A DNA stretch of 58,560 nt from an uncultured Lachnospiraceae bacterium (GCA_910585075.1 CAJUED010000022.1:1-58560), one strand, 5' to 3'. Counted from the stretch's first letter, positions 25,378 through 34,255 are shown. Program-made: numbers and translations. Notes: a model not told the origin generated them from the sequence alone.

Positions 25378-26091
25378 TTAAAGCCCATCTACATAAATAA
25401 CTTCCTCTGTCTCCACACAAAATGCCGCCAGCTTTCCTCCCCCAACGCATCCACAGTCCAGCGCTATATGCCCATTTTTCCGGTATACCTCTATTCTTTC
25501 CCAGTCTTCTATAAAAACAGTCGGCGTATGTCCTGTAACCAGAAAAATGTTTTCATCAGGATAATATCTTTTGGAATAATCGGCTCTTTCTTCCAGAAAG
25601 TCATACAATTCATATTCGTCCATGTCTTTTTCAGGAGTAAAATTTGCCAGCCCTGCATGCACCAGCCGGTATTCCTTTCCATTATTTTTCAGCACCTCAT
25701 ATAATGATGCTTCTGCAATATAATCCAATACATCCATCTTTTGAGCATAATTCAGTTTCCTGAACTGCTCCGCCGTAACCTGCCCGCCATCCTGAATCCA
25801 TAACTGATAATCCAGAAGAATTTCTCTTGTCAGATAGCTGTCATAATTTTCCTCCGTAATTTCCACCGCGAGTTTCCTCATAAGTGTATACATGATAAAA
25901 TCATGATTTCCCAAAATAAAAACAACGTTAGGGCGTTTCATCATATCCTGCAATACCTTTATCGGTTCAGGCCCGCGGTCTACCACATCGCCAAGGATAT
26001 ACAATTTATCCTCTGCTGAAAAATGCATTTTCTCAAGCAGCATCTGATATTGATGATAGCATCCATGTATATCCGAAATAATGTACCTCAT
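25378..26091 (-). CDS. Calcineurin-like metallophosphatase (PPP type)
   Basis: 237-residue phosphatase of the serine/threonine phosphatase/Ap4A hydrolase-like group. Seen: the dinuclear-metal motifs ISDIHGCYHQ at the N-terminus, LGDVVDRGP, LGNHDFIM, a central RLVHAGL histidine and VTGHTPT near the end. The length is typical of stand-alone bacterial PPP enzymes. It lies downstream of a P-loop kinase on the same strand, with 216 nt between them; an opposing kinase/phosphatase function is possible but unproven. Confidence 0.88.
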   Translation of the reverse strand: MRYIISDIHGCYHQYQMLLEKMHFSAEDKLYILGDVVDRGPEPIKVLQDMMKRPNVVFILGNHDFIMYTLMRKLAVEITEENYDSYLTREILLDYQLWIQDGGQVTAEQFRKLNYAQKMDVLDYIAEASLYEVLKNNGKEYRLVHAGLANFTPEKDMDEYELYDFLEERADYSKRYYPDENIFLVTGHTPTVFIEDWERIEVYRKNGHIALDCGCVGGGKLAAFCVETEEVIYVDGL

Positions 26092-26138
26092 ATTTATTCC
26101 TCATCCAATAAGCTTTCAGGTTCACCTTTTATCCTGCG

Positions 26139-26321
26139 CTATATTACCAGTTCTTCGGAAGACAACGCGCTCTCAATTATACTCTGTATTCCGTCTCCCG
26201 TATTCATTTTCCAAAACAGCGTATCCTTCAGCCGACAGCTGCCGCATGGGCGTGGGGCAAACAAGTCAAACGGCCTATACTGAGCACAATAAAATCTGCA
26301 ATACCGTCTACCAAACAGCAT
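26139..26321 (-). other. Possible 60-residue ORF or gene remnant
   Basis: An ATG frame that begins inside the last codons of the P-loop kinase gene and ends 47 nt before the phosphatase start. The product would be Cys- and Arg-rich at the N-terminus (FGRRYC, GSCRLKDTLFW) with an acidic C-terminal helix. There is no ribosome site and I recognise no family; it may be a remnant of a lost gene. Confidence 0.25.
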
Positions 26322-26946
26322 TGCAGATTGCAATCGGCGGAATTTCCTCCTTCCATGCCGCAATCTGTGAAAGCAATTCCTCCATATCAATTTTGGAAAA
26401 ATCCGTCGTATCAACTTTAATCCGGCTTCCACCAACAGAGAAAGCCTCAAATCCCCTTCTCTCTATCCCCTGTACATAATCCTCATAGGAGATAGATGTT
26501 ACTTTTTGCCCCTTTTTACTGTTTCTTTCCTTTTCCGGATAACAGTCGTTCACAACATGCCCTCTGTGCCTGTCAGGGCTGATTTCCCGTTCCAGGAAAC
26601 GCCTGTAAATTACTTTATAATCGCCCGTCAAAGTAATTGTCAGTACCGGATACCGATATCTTTCCAAAAGGGCTTTTATTCCACTCTCTGACGAATACTC
26701 GAAATTGTTCTCCAGGATAAAGGGCAGCCCTGCTTTCATAAGCTGCCCCGCCACATAATACATGATTTCCATGCTGGCAATTCCAAGATTTACCTTTTCC
26801 TCTCTCGACCCAAAGCCAACATGATCAAACATCAATTCTTTGATAGTATCCTTGGAAATAGCAGGCAGCTTCAACCTTTCTGATATATTCTCCGCCATAG
26901 TACTTTTCCCCGCCGCCGGAATCCCTGTCACTAATATACAATACAT
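26308..26946 (-). CDS. P-loop kinase-like protein (AAA_33/zeta-toxin-like)
   Basis: 212-residue P-loop protein. Seen: Walker A VTGIPAAGKSTMAE at residues 6-19, a D-T-I-K substrate-binding helix after PAISKD, a hydrophobic strand with LPFILENNF and a lid-like RRFLEREI segment with arginines. It resembles small-molecule or nucleotide kinases often labelled AAA family ATPase. Start at ATG 26946 behind GAAGGAG. The phosphatase gene follows on the same strand. The substrate is unknown. Confidence 0.8.
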   Translation of the reverse strand: MYCILVTGIPAAGKSTMAENISERLKLPAISKDTIKELMFDHVGFGSREEKVNLGIASMEIMYYVAGQLMKAGLPFILENNFEYSSESGIKALLERYRYPVLTITLTGDYKVIYRRFLEREISPDRHRGHVVNDCYPEKERNSKKGQKVTSISYEDYVQGIERRGFEAFSVGGSRIKVDTTDFSKIDMEELLSQIAAWKEEIPPIAICNAVW

Positions 26947-27019
26947 TTATTCATACTTCTCCTTCCGGAACATTTACACGGCTTAATACCACATAAATCA
27001 GATTTACTGCAATTAAGGC

Positions 27020-27331
27020 CTACATTTTTCCTTGATAATTCTCCAGTTGATGGAATATCCCAACTACATTCACAATATCAGCTTCCACACTAAATACAAC
27101 TATATAATCCATCTGTGGAACAATCGCTTCATGATAGCCTTTACCTGCTAAGTACCTATCTCTGCTCAACGGAAATTGTAAGGGGTTTTCTTCCAGACGC
27201 TCATATACATTTTCGATTCCATCCAGTAAATGGCGTGCGGCTTGTTCGCTTTTTAACCGATATAATAAATGATATATAAGATTATCGAGCAGTTCATCGG
27301 AATGTTCTGTAACCATTACTTTATAAGCCAT
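27020..27331 (-). CDS. RelE/ParE-type toxin
   Basis: 103-residue toxin of the RelE/ParE superfamily; such toxins cleave mRNA on the ribosome or poison gyrase. Seen: a two-helix N-terminal hairpin (HSDELLDNLIYHLLYR), a beta-sheet core with ENPLQFPLSRD, and a C-terminal YIVVFSVEADIVNVVGIFHQ strand pair common to the fold. It overlaps the antitoxin gene by 11 bp, giving coupled translation. RelE versus ParE activity cannot be told from this sequence. Confidence 0.88.
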   Translation of the reverse strand: MAYKVMVTEHSDELLDNLIYHLLYRLKSEQAARHLLDGIENVYERLEENPLQFPLSRDRYLAGKGYHEAIVPQMDYIVVFSVEADIVNVVGIFHQLENYQGKM

Positions 27332-27581
27332 ACTTTGTCCTCATTCCCGACAAAGCATCTCTTGCATCCTTTGCCTGACCATTTTCTATCTGTTTTTCGG
27401 ATATTTCAATATCCCGGTACATGGAAAACCGTCGCATAGTACTTTCAAATATTTCCATACTCATAATTACCATATCACCATATCCGTTTTTAGTAATATA
27501 AATGGGTTCGTCTGTCTTATGGCATAAATCCGAAATTTCCGAAGTATTTTTTAGATCCTTAATTGGTATAATATGTGGCAT
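27321..27581 (-). CDS. YefM/Phd-type antitoxin
   Basis: 86-residue antitoxin. Seen: a Phd/YefM N-terminal DNA-binding domain with PIKDLKNTSEISDLCH, then EPIYITKNGYGDMVIMS, and a charged C-terminal toxin-binding tail. It comes first in the operon, as usual. Start at ATG 27581 behind AAAGGAGG. The promoter at 27608-27636 overlaps a perfect dyad, which fits autoregulation by the toxin-antitoxin complex. Confidence 0.9.
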   Translation of the reverse strand: MPHIIPIKDLKNTSEISDLCHKTDEPIYITKNGYGDMVIMSMEIFESTMRRFSMYRDIEISEKQIENGQAKDARDALSGMRTKYGL

Positions 27582-27605
27582 TCTATATTCCTCCTTTTCG
27601 TGGAC

Positions 27606-27636
27606 TAATTATACCATAATTATCTCTTATTCTCAA
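27606..27636 (-). promoter_or_regulatory. Toxin-antitoxin promoter with operator dyad
   Basis: On the minus strand TTGAGA (27631-27636), 17 bp and TATAAT (27608-27613, with an upstream TG). The dyad TAATTAT-ACC-ATAATTA (27606-27622) covers the -10, so binding would block polymerase. Confidence 0.65.
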
Positions 27637-27765
27637 CAAACTTATTCCACAATATTCTCATCCATTTATGATGCTTGTAACAGCTCAGCCTTGTTTCACT
27701 ATTACTGATATTTCTATGGTACACATGTTCCGAAAAGGGAAAATATCGAAAGGCCATCCAACATT

Positions 27766-28593
27766 TTAATAAAGCTGGTATTCCACCATCACACTTGCCT
27801 CCACCTGAATTTCCCCAGGCATAATCCCGGCCGTATCCGCAAGCGCATACTCCTCCTTGACCGCCTCGGAGCGGTACTTATTGGTAAGTGCCGTATCCGT
27901 ATATCTGGCATTAGAATAGCTGCTGGTTTCTTCAATCTTAATAACAGCGCCTACATTACAGCCGGCAGCATCGGCCAGCACCTGGGCCTTTTGATATGCG
28001 GTCTCTACGGCGGCGCTTAAAGCAGCCTGATAGCTTTCATCATATTTGCTGGCCTGATAAGTAATGGACTGAATGGTATTAATCCCTGATGAAACGGACC
28101 GAGAAAGAATGTTATCAAGTCCGTCAATGGGAATGTCCGACACAGTAAGCGTGGTGACAGCCTCATAGCCGGTAACACGCGCTCTGTTGCCGCTGTAATC
28201 GTAAACCGGGTTCATATAATAGTCTGAAGTCTGGATAGAAGCCTCATCAATGGAAAGGCTTTTTAAAAGCTCCGTAACCTGGCCCACAGATTCGGTATTC
28301 TGCTGCTGACAGTCCGCCGCTTCCCGGGCCTCGGTACGCACGGAATAAACAACCTCCGCAATATCCGGAACAGCAGTAACATGCTCGCTGCTGCTCACCG
28401 TAATAGAATTTTGATTGGAAGCAGCTACCGGCGCACCCATAGCAACAGGCGCGGCATCAGAAACCTCCGAAAGGCTTTCACCAATGGCGGCCGCATCCTG
28501 ATTCTGCGGAGTTGTTTCTTTAGAAAAGGCGCCGCATCCGGTCAATCCTAAAAGAGCAATTCCCAAGCCTAATTGTGCATAAATTTTTTTCAT
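27766..28593 (-). CDS. SIMPL-domain (DUF541) lipoprotein
   Basis: 275-residue secreted lipoprotein with a SIMPL/DUF541 domain. Seen: a lipoprotein signal ending LLGLTGC (Cys20), a linker of about 45 residues, then the domain from about residue 60 with ITVSSSEHVTAVPDIAEV and the typical DYYMNPVYDYSGNRARVTGYEA stretch, whose variant is found in YggE-like proteins. The family role is unclear, with links to oxidative stress and cell envelope. It stands alone, divergent from the GNAT gene. Confidence 0.88.
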   Translation of the reverse strand: MKKIYAQLGLGIALLGLTGCGAFSKETTPQNQDAAAIGESLSEVSDAAPVAMGAPVAASNQNSITVSSSEHVTAVPDIAEVVYSVRTEAREAADCQQQNTESVGQVTELLKSLSIDEASIQTSDYYMNPVYDYSGNRARVTGYEAVTTLTVSDIPIDGLDNILSRSVSSGINTIQSITYQASKYDESYQAALSAAVETAYQKAQVLADAAGCNVGAVIKIEETSSYSNARYTDTALTNKYRSEAVKEEYALADTAGIMPGEIQVEASVMVEYQLY

Positions 28594-28821
28594 ATGTAAT
28601 CCTCCATTCCTGCCGGCATGTGTAGTTGTGTATACATGAATAAAACACAGGCATTATGCCGGGCACTTATTTTAACAAGCCAATTTATGAAGCGCGGCGC
28701 ATTTATTTTAACAGACTGCCAACGGCTCATAACAGCATCTGTTTAAGATACGTGGGACGGACAGAAATTTATGGAGGATGCAAGAAGTAATTATAAATTT
28801 CTTTGTAAGACAGCTTTATCC

Positions 28822-28841
28822 CACAATACCATTGTGATAAT
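28822..28841 (+). promoter_or_regulatory. Dyad and -10 box before the GNAT gene
   Basis: CACAAT-ACC-ATTGTG (28822-28836) is a perfect dyad whose right half runs into a TGTGATAAT extended -10 (GATAAT at 28836-28841). The -35 is weak. The position suggests a repressor site; its owner is unknown. Confidence 0.4.
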
Positions 28842-28884
28842 ATATTTCTGAAAATCAACATTGGACAGCTAAAGGAGGTATGGC

Positions 28885-29364
28885 ATGAACTTAACATATA
28901 AGAGAGCAACCATTCAAGATATTGATATATTAACAAAAACAAGGATAGAAGTATTACGCGCCGCCAATCAATTGCCTGACGACGTTAATATGATCGAAGT
29001 GGAAAAACAGTCTTACAGCTATTACGAAAAAGCGCTTTGCGACGATACCCATATTGCCTATTTGATATTTGATGAAAACCGTTTTGTGGGCGCTGGCGGC
29101 GTCAGCTTTTTTCAGGTAATGCCAACTTATCACAATCCCAGCGGCAAAAAGGCATATATCATGAATATGTATACCGTTCCCGAATATAGAAGAAAAGGCA
29201 TTGCATACAAAACATTGGATATGCTGATTGCTGATACTAAGAGAAAAGGCATTTCCGCTATTTCTCTGGAAGCAACCCCCATGGGACGCCCCTTATATGA
29301 AAAATACGGTTTTGTAAAGATGCAGGATGAAATGGAACTTCCGGACAATGTTATACAGGCTTAA
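28885..29364 (+). CDS. GNAT-family N-acetyltransferase
   Basis: 159-residue acetyltransferase. Seen: the central acetyl-CoA binding motif with MYTVPEYRRKGIAYKTLDML (the RRKGIA pyrophosphate loop), preceded by the VGAGGVSFF strand and followed by SLEATPMGRPLYEKYGFVK, the usual C-terminal motif B. Start at ATG 28885 behind AAAGGAGG. The acceptor is unknown. It precedes pyrG by 328 nt that contain a separate promoter, so it is probably monocistronic. Confidence 0.9.
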   Translation: MNLTYKRATIQDIDILTKTRIEVLRAANQLPDDVNMIEVEKQSYSYYEKALCDDTHIAYLIFDENRFVGAGGVSFFQVMPTYHNPSGKKAYIMNMYTVPEYRRKGIAYKTLDMLIADTKRKGISAISLEATPMGRPLYEKYGFVKMQDEMELPDNVIQA

Positions 29365-29453
29365 CCATACGCCGGATTACTTTCCGAAAGCTATCCCGAA
29401 CATGGGCTACTGCCCCATCTATAAAAGGAAATCACTCCGGAACATTCCTGCAC

Positions 29454-29511
29454 ATGTAGAATTCACACACGTAGAATTTCATTTGACAAATAAAACCTCT
29501 AATGCTAAAAT
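29454..29511 (+). promoter_or_regulatory. pyrG promoter and adjacent direct repeats
   Basis: TTGACA (29483-29488), a 17-bp spacer and TAAAAT (29506-29511) with an extended TG form a strong SigA promoter. Just upstream, GTAGAATTC (29456-29464) and GTAGAATTTC (29471-29480) repeat at a 15-bp step and could bind a regulator. Confidence 0.7.
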
Positions 29512-29525
29512 TTTTATGTTAAAGC

Positions 29526-29559
29526 AAAGACGCTATGGCTTGTCCGTAGTGTCTTTTTT
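29526..29559 (+). terminator. Promoter-proximal attenuator in the pyrG leader
   Basis: A 13-bp stem (arm AAAGACGCTATGG, two G-T pairs) with a 5-base loop is followed by TTTTTT (29554-29559). It begins only about ten bases after the expected start site, and nothing is encoded before it, so it should act as an attenuator. The 130 nt up to pyrG contain further stems: TGCACA/TGTGCA (29561-29566 with 29639-29644), CGCAA/TTGCG, TGCTGT/ACAGCA and GCTC/GAGC. No gene is seen in 29365-29692. Confidence 0.65.
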
Positions 29560-29692
29560 ATGCACAAAGGCACACTCGCAAAATTGCGTGGAAAATTTGC
29601 TGTGTTACAGCATGCGGCCCGCTCAGCGAGCACTCGATTGTGCAGCTACAATATTTCTATACACAACAAACAACACAGAAATGAGGTACATT

Positions 29693-31297
29693 ATGTCTGT
29701 AAAATATGTTTTTGTAACCGGCGGTGTGGTTTCCGGTTTGGGAAAGGGAATTACAGCCGCTTCCCTCGGCAGGCTCCTAAAGGCCCGAGGATATAAAGTA
29801 ACCATGCAGAAGTTCGACCCTTATATCAACATTGACCCGGGCACCATGAATCCCATACAGCATGGGGAGGTTTTCGTCACGGATGACGGCACGGAAACGG
29901 ATTTGGATTTGGGACACTATGAGCGGTTTATTGATGAAAATCTGGACAAGAATTCCAATGTGACCACCGGTAAAATTTATTGGTCGGTTCTGCAAAAGGA
30001 GCGACGGGGCGACTACGGCGGCGGTACGGTTCAGGTAATTCCCCATATCACCAATGAAATCAAAAGCCGCTTTTACAGGAATTTCACGGATGAGGACACC
30101 AGAATTGCCATCATAGAGGTTGGCGGTACGGTAGGCGATATTGAAAGTCAGCCTTTCCTTGAATCCATCCGTCAGTTCCAGCACGAGGTTGGACATGAAA
30201 ACGCCATTTTAATCCACGTCACCCTGATTCCTTACCTGAAGGCCTCCCAGGAAATGAAAACCAAGCCTACCCAGGCCAGCGTAAAGGAGCTCCAGGGAAT
30301 GGGCATCCGGCCGGATATTATCGTCTGCCGAAGCGAGCATCCCTTAGACCAGGCCATCAAGGACAAAATTGCTCTTTTCTGCAATGTCCCCAGCGACCAT
30401 GTCCTGCAAAATCTGGATGTGGAATATCTGTACGAGGCGCCTCTTGCCATGGAAAAAGAAAATCTGGCCCAGGTTGCCTGTAAGTGCTTAAATCTGGAAT
30501 GCCCGGAGCCTGACCTTACCGACTGGCGCCATATGGTGGACGCTCTGCGCAGTCCTTCCGGCGAGGTAACCATCGCCATAGTGGGCAAATATGTACAGCT
30601 CCATGACGCTTATATCAGCGTGGTGGAAGCCCTCAAGCATGGCGGCATCTCCAACCGGGTCAATGTTAACATTAAATGGATTGATTCGGAAACCGTATCA
30701 ACCGAAAATGTGGACATGCTTTTAGAGGATGTAAACGGTATCCTTGTGCCCGGCGGCTTTGGCTCCCGGGGCATCGAAGGAAAAATCTGCGCCATAACCT
30801 ATGCCAGAACCCACCGGATTCCTTTCCTGGGCTTATGCCTTGGTATGCAGCTTGCCATTGTGGAATATGCCCGCAATGTAATCGGATATAACGATGCCCA
30901 TAGCATTGAGCTTAACTCCTCCACCACCCACCCGGTTATTGCCCTGATGCCTGACCAGAACGGTGTGGAGGACATTGGCGGCACCTTAAGGCTCGGCTCT
31001 TATCCCTGCATGCTGGACAAATCCTCAAAAGCCTTTGCATTATACGGTGAAGAAATCATTTATGAACGCCACCGCCACCGTTATGAGGTAAACAATGACT
31101 ACCGTGGTGCCCTGACGGAGTACGGCCTGAAGCTCTCCGGCCTTTCTCCTGACGGGCGGATTGTGGAAATGTGCGAGCTGCCTGAACATCCATTCTTTGT
31201 AGCGACCCAGGCACACCCGGAGTTAAAATCAAGGCCAAACAGGCCACACCCTTTATTTAAAGGATTTATAAAAGCCGCTGTGGAACACCTTCATTAA
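29693..31297 (+). CDS. pyrG: CTP synthase
   Basis: 534-residue enzyme that aminates UTP to CTP using glutamine and ATP. Seen: N-terminal amidoligase domain with the P-loop FVTGGVVSGLGKG, KFDPYINIDPGTM and GGTVGDIESQPF, then a class I glutamine amidotransferase domain with PGGFGSRG and the nucleophile motif LGLCLGMQ. The full standard length is present. The ATG at 29693 was taken because the conserved N-terminus starts there and GAGG precedes it; the open frame extends far upstream through the leader without homology. Confidence 0.97.
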   Translation: MSVKYVFVTGGVVSGLGKGITAASLGRLLKARGYKVTMQKFDPYINIDPGTMNPIQHGEVFVTDDGTETDLDLGHYERFIDENLDKNSNVTTGKIYWSVLQKERRGDYGGGTVQVIPHITNEIKSRFYRNFTDEDTRIAIIEVGGTVGDIESQPFLESIRQFQHEVGHENAILIHVTLIPYLKASQEMKTKPTQASVKELQGMGIRPDIIVCRSEHPLDQAIKDKIALFCNVPSDHVLQNLDVEYLYEAPLAMEKENLAQVACKCLNLECPEPDLTDWRHMVDALRSPSGEVTIAIVGKYVQLHDAYISVVEALKHGGISNRVNVNIKWIDSETVSTENVDMLLEDVNGILVPGGFGSRGIEGKICAITYARTHRIPFLGLCLGMQLAIVEYARNVIGYNDAHSIELNSSTTHPVIALMPDQNGVEDIGGTLRLGSYPCMLDKSSKAFALYGEEIIYERHRHRYEVNNDYRGALTEYGLKLSGLSPDGRIVEMCELPEHPFFVATQAHPELKSRPNRPHPLFKGFIKAAVEHLH

Positions 31298-31414
31298 AGG
31301 AGTCTTCTTTCCACTCATTAAGACATTAATATCCTTTACAAGCCAGCTGATTGAAAACGGTATATCTTTTTATATTAAACTCTGACATACCTTGCAAGCC
31401 GACTTGTTGCATAA

Positions 31415-31449
31415 AAATTCCCCGGAAGTCTTAACCCTCCGGGGAATTT
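31415..31449. terminator. Terminator between pyrG and fcl
   Basis: AAATTCCCCGGA and TCCGGGGAATTT form a perfect 12-bp stem with an 11-base loop. On the minus strand it ends in TTTTTAT, so it terminates fcl; it can also stop the convergent pyrG transcript. Confidence 0.8.
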
Positions 31450-31453
31450 ATGA

Positions 31454-32395
31454 TTACATTCTCGCATTATCTACATTTTCCTTAAACCACTGATAAGCCA
31501 GCCCCACGCCTTCTTCCAGCTCAACCTTATGATTCCATCCAAGGCCGTGAAGCTTATCCACATTGGTCAGCTTTCTGGGTGTCCCGTCAGGCATATCTTT
31601 ATTCCAGACAATCTCCCCTTCATAACCAACCACCCTCTGAACCGTCTCCGCCAGCTCCTTAATGGTTACTTCTTTACCCGTCCCAATATTCACATGCTGC
31701 TCGCCCTTATAATTTTCAAGCAGGAACACACAGGCGTCCGCCATATCGTCCACATAAAGGAACTCCCGCAGGGGCGTCCCCGTCCCCCAAAGCTCCACCG
31801 CAGGTTTCTGGTTCACCTTAGCCTCATGGAATTTCCGAATCATGGCAGGCATTACATGAGAACCCTCCAAATCATAATTATCATGAGGCCCATACAAATT
31901 TGTAGGCATACAGCTGATAAAATCGTCCCCATACTGCCTTTTATAAAATTTACACATTTCCAGCCCTGCAATCTTGGCAATGGCGTAGGCCTCATTGGTC
32001 TCCTCCAAAGGCCCCGTCAGCAGCGCATCCTCCGGAATGGGCTGTGGCGCCATTCTGGGATAAATACAGGTACTTCCCAAAAAGAGCAGCTTTTTCACCT
32101 TATAATCATGACAGCATCCAATTACATTACACTGAATCTGCATATTCTCATAGGCAAAATCCGCCGGCGCAGTATTGTTGGCATTGATGCCCCCCACTTT
32201 AGCCGCCGCCAACACCACAATATCCGGTCTTTCTTTCTCAAAAAAGTCCCGCACCATAGCCTGATTGGTCAAATCCAACTCCTTGTGAGTCCTTCCAACA
32301 ATATTGGTATATCCCTTTGCCTGCAGATTCCTGACAATCGCACTTCCCACCAGTCCTCTATGGCCAGCCACATAAATCTTATCTGTTTTTTCCAT
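31454..32395 (-). CDS. fcl: GDP-L-fucose synthase
   Basis: 313-residue short-chain dehydrogenase that epimerises and reduces GDP-4-keto-6-deoxymannose to GDP-L-fucose with NADPH. Seen: nucleotide-binding VAGHRGLVGSAIVRNL, AAAKVGGINANN, LFLGSTCIYP with the catalytic Ser, the YAIAK tyrosine-lysine pair and TNLYGPHDNYDLEGSHV, all typical for Fcl. Start at ATG 32395 behind GGAGG. It completes the pathway begun by gmd upstream; the membrane protein gene lies between them. Confidence 0.96.
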   Translation of the reverse strand: MEKTDKIYVAGHRGLVGSAIVRNLQAKGYTNIVGRTHKELDLTNQAMVRDFFEKERPDIVVLAAAKVGGINANNTAPADFAYENMQIQCNVIGCCHDYKVKKLLFLGSTCIYPRMAPQPIPEDALLTGPLEETNEAYAIAKIAGLEMCKFYKRQYGDDFISCMPTNLYGPHDNYDLEGSHVMPAMIRKFHEAKVNQKPAVELWGTGTPLREFLYVDDMADACVFLLENYKGEQHVNIGTGKEVTIKELAETVQRVVGYEGEIVWNKDMPDGTPRKLTNVDKLHGLGWNHKVELEEGVGLAYQWFKENVDNARM

Positions 32396-32529
32396 GCCTG
32401 ATATCCTCCATTTCTTCCTTATCTATCCAAGAACGCTCCACAACATTTCCTGTCTGCGCACATACATATATATAAAAATACTTTTCGTAAATTAAGCGAA
32501 AACACGGCTTCTTCGCAAAAATCCCTTCC

Positions 32530-34227
32530 CTACTGATGAATCACATCCTTAAACCCTTCCTCTATCTTATCACCCGAAAAAATGTCCTCCGCCTTCACCG
32601 GTGCCGAAGGAAAATCCTGATATCCCACTCGGTCCCCCTCCTTCGGGTAATAAAAAGTATACCCGTGCAGCTCATAAGCAACCGTATCAAAATTTTCATA
32701 GTCTTTTTGGCTGACCAGATACGCGGCCGTTGCCCCCTCATAAACCTCCATCCCGAAAGCGGCCAGTTTATAAATCCCGAACAGCATGACCACGATAAAA
32801 TATATTTTAAACCTGTCTATATGTGGACTGATTTTTAAATACAAATACCCCCACATCATCACCGGAAACATCCATAAAAATACGCATCCATACCGAATCA
32901 AAGGTGCACTGAGAAGCCAGAATAAAAAGCATGCCAGCAGAGTTCCCCCCACATGGAGAAAGTCCGCCATATCCTTTTTCTTTTTTATGATTGCATACAG
33001 CAGATAACCTGTAAACAGCAGAATCCCCACAAGGGCCAACATCAAAAATACTTTATTGCTCCCATCCAGCCCTGCCGCCCATTCAGGCAGCCATTTGCAG
33101 GGAGCTTCGCCATACCGCTCCACGTCACTGAACCCTCTGCCCCACACCTGTATTTCCCTTGCGTCGTAATCCGCCATCCCTTTGGGAATTTTAAATGTAA
33201 AAGAAAATAAATCAACAGATGTAAAGGGATAAACCAGCCAGCCCGATAAAATCACATTGCGCACCAAAAACGGTAGAATCGTCAAAACTCCCAGTACCAG
33301 GAACTTCACGATTTCTTTTCCCCGTTTTTCTTTTATCATCATAACCGCCGGCTTCAATGTAAGCAAAAGAATAAGCGCACCGGAAAGCTTCACCGTCACC
33401 ACACTCACTCCTAGCACACACAAAAGTGCGTAAGGCAGATAAGCGCTTTCCTTTCTTTCTATCAGTTCCAGCCACCTGATCACAATAAAAAATACCAGAA
33501 GCACCATAAAGTAATCCGACGCCGGGGACACCATCTCATCAAAAATCATAAGCAGATAATAAACGGCGGTAAGTCTTGCAAAATCTGAAAGTCTGGGTTT
33601 GCTTAAAGGTGAACCGGTCCTTGGCGCGCAAAAGCCTTTGATCCTCTCCTTCGTGATCCCTTCCATACATACCAGCGCCAGGCCAAAGGCCAGAAAACCC
33701 GCACAGCAATGGTAAGACTGTCCCCCCAGAAAAGCCATACTGTAAAGGGCCGACAGACAGAACGCCGCGCTGTTATAAGCCAGCCTGCTGTGCAGATTGC
33801 CAAGCCCAGGCACAATCCCATATTCTTCTATCCAGCGAATGCTCTGGGCATGATACAGTCCCGTGTCATAATGAATCACTCCTGTGGATGTCCCATAGGC
33901 GAACACTAAAAATAGTACCAGAATCGCAGCCGCCTTTACCGGCGTGATGGTCAGCCTGAAATTATGCATATGATACAATAATTCATTTTTCAAAAAAACG
34001 ATACACAGTCCGCAGACAAGGAGCACGACCACATTTGCCGCAAGCCCCACCTTCCGGAATATACTGAAAAACTGGGCATAAACCGTAATCGCCCCAAGAC
34101 CTGCGTACAGATAGCTGACTTCATGCCGGCAGGTGAAATTTTTTCCCCCGATAACCCTGATGCAGGACACCCCCACCACATAGCAGGTAAGCAGCATATA
34201 AAGCCAGATGAAAATAACAGAAAGCAT
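32530..34227 (-). CDS. Polytopic membrane protein, LIC_10190/GT-C-like
   Basis: 565-residue protein with about 12 hydrophobic segments. Seen: an early loop motif HYDTGLYHAQSIRWIEEYGI followed by NLHSRLAYNS, which matches the large membrane proteins labelled LIC_10190 and resembles the acidic first loop of GT-C sugar transferases. The C-terminus is a soluble tail of about 60 residues. It lies between gmd and fcl on the same strand (28 nt after gmd), so a role in using or exporting fucosylated lipid-linked sugars is likely by context. Activity is not shown. Confidence 0.7.
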   Translation of the reverse strand: MLSVIFIWLYMLLTCYVVGVSCIRVIGGKNFTCRHEVSYLYAGLGAITVYAQFFSIFRKVGLAANVVVLLVCGLCIVFLKNELLYHMHNFRLTITPVKAAAILVLFLVFAYGTSTGVIHYDTGLYHAQSIRWIEEYGIVPGLGNLHSRLAYNSAAFCLSALYSMAFLGGQSYHCCAGFLAFGLALVCMEGITKERIKGFCAPRTGSPLSKPRLSDFARLTAVYYLLMIFDEMVSPASDYFMVLLVFFIVIRWLELIERKESAYLPYALLCVLGVSVVTVKLSGALILLLTLKPAVMMIKEKRGKEIVKFLVLGVLTILPFLVRNVILSGWLVYPFTSVDLFSFTFKIPKGMADYDAREIQVWGRGFSDVERYGEAPCKWLPEWAAGLDGSNKVFLMLALVGILLFTGYLLYAIIKKKKDMADFLHVGGTLLACFLFWLLSAPLIRYGCVFLWMFPVMMWGYLYLKISPHIDRFKIYFIVVMLFGIYKLAAFGMEVYEGATAAYLVSQKDYENFDTVAYELHGYTFYYPKEGDRVGYQDFPSAPVKAEDIFSGDKIEEGFKDVIHQ

Positions 34228-34255
34228 TGCACAATCCCCTTTTACAAGGACAGGG

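Noticed and set aside
29327..29692. Upstream extension of the pyrG frame
   Set aside because: It would place the promoter, the attenuator and the GNAT 3' end inside the coding region and has no homology to CTP synthase.
31529..32401. 290-codon plus-strand frame
   Set aside because: Complete shadow of fcl, whose motifs are clear.
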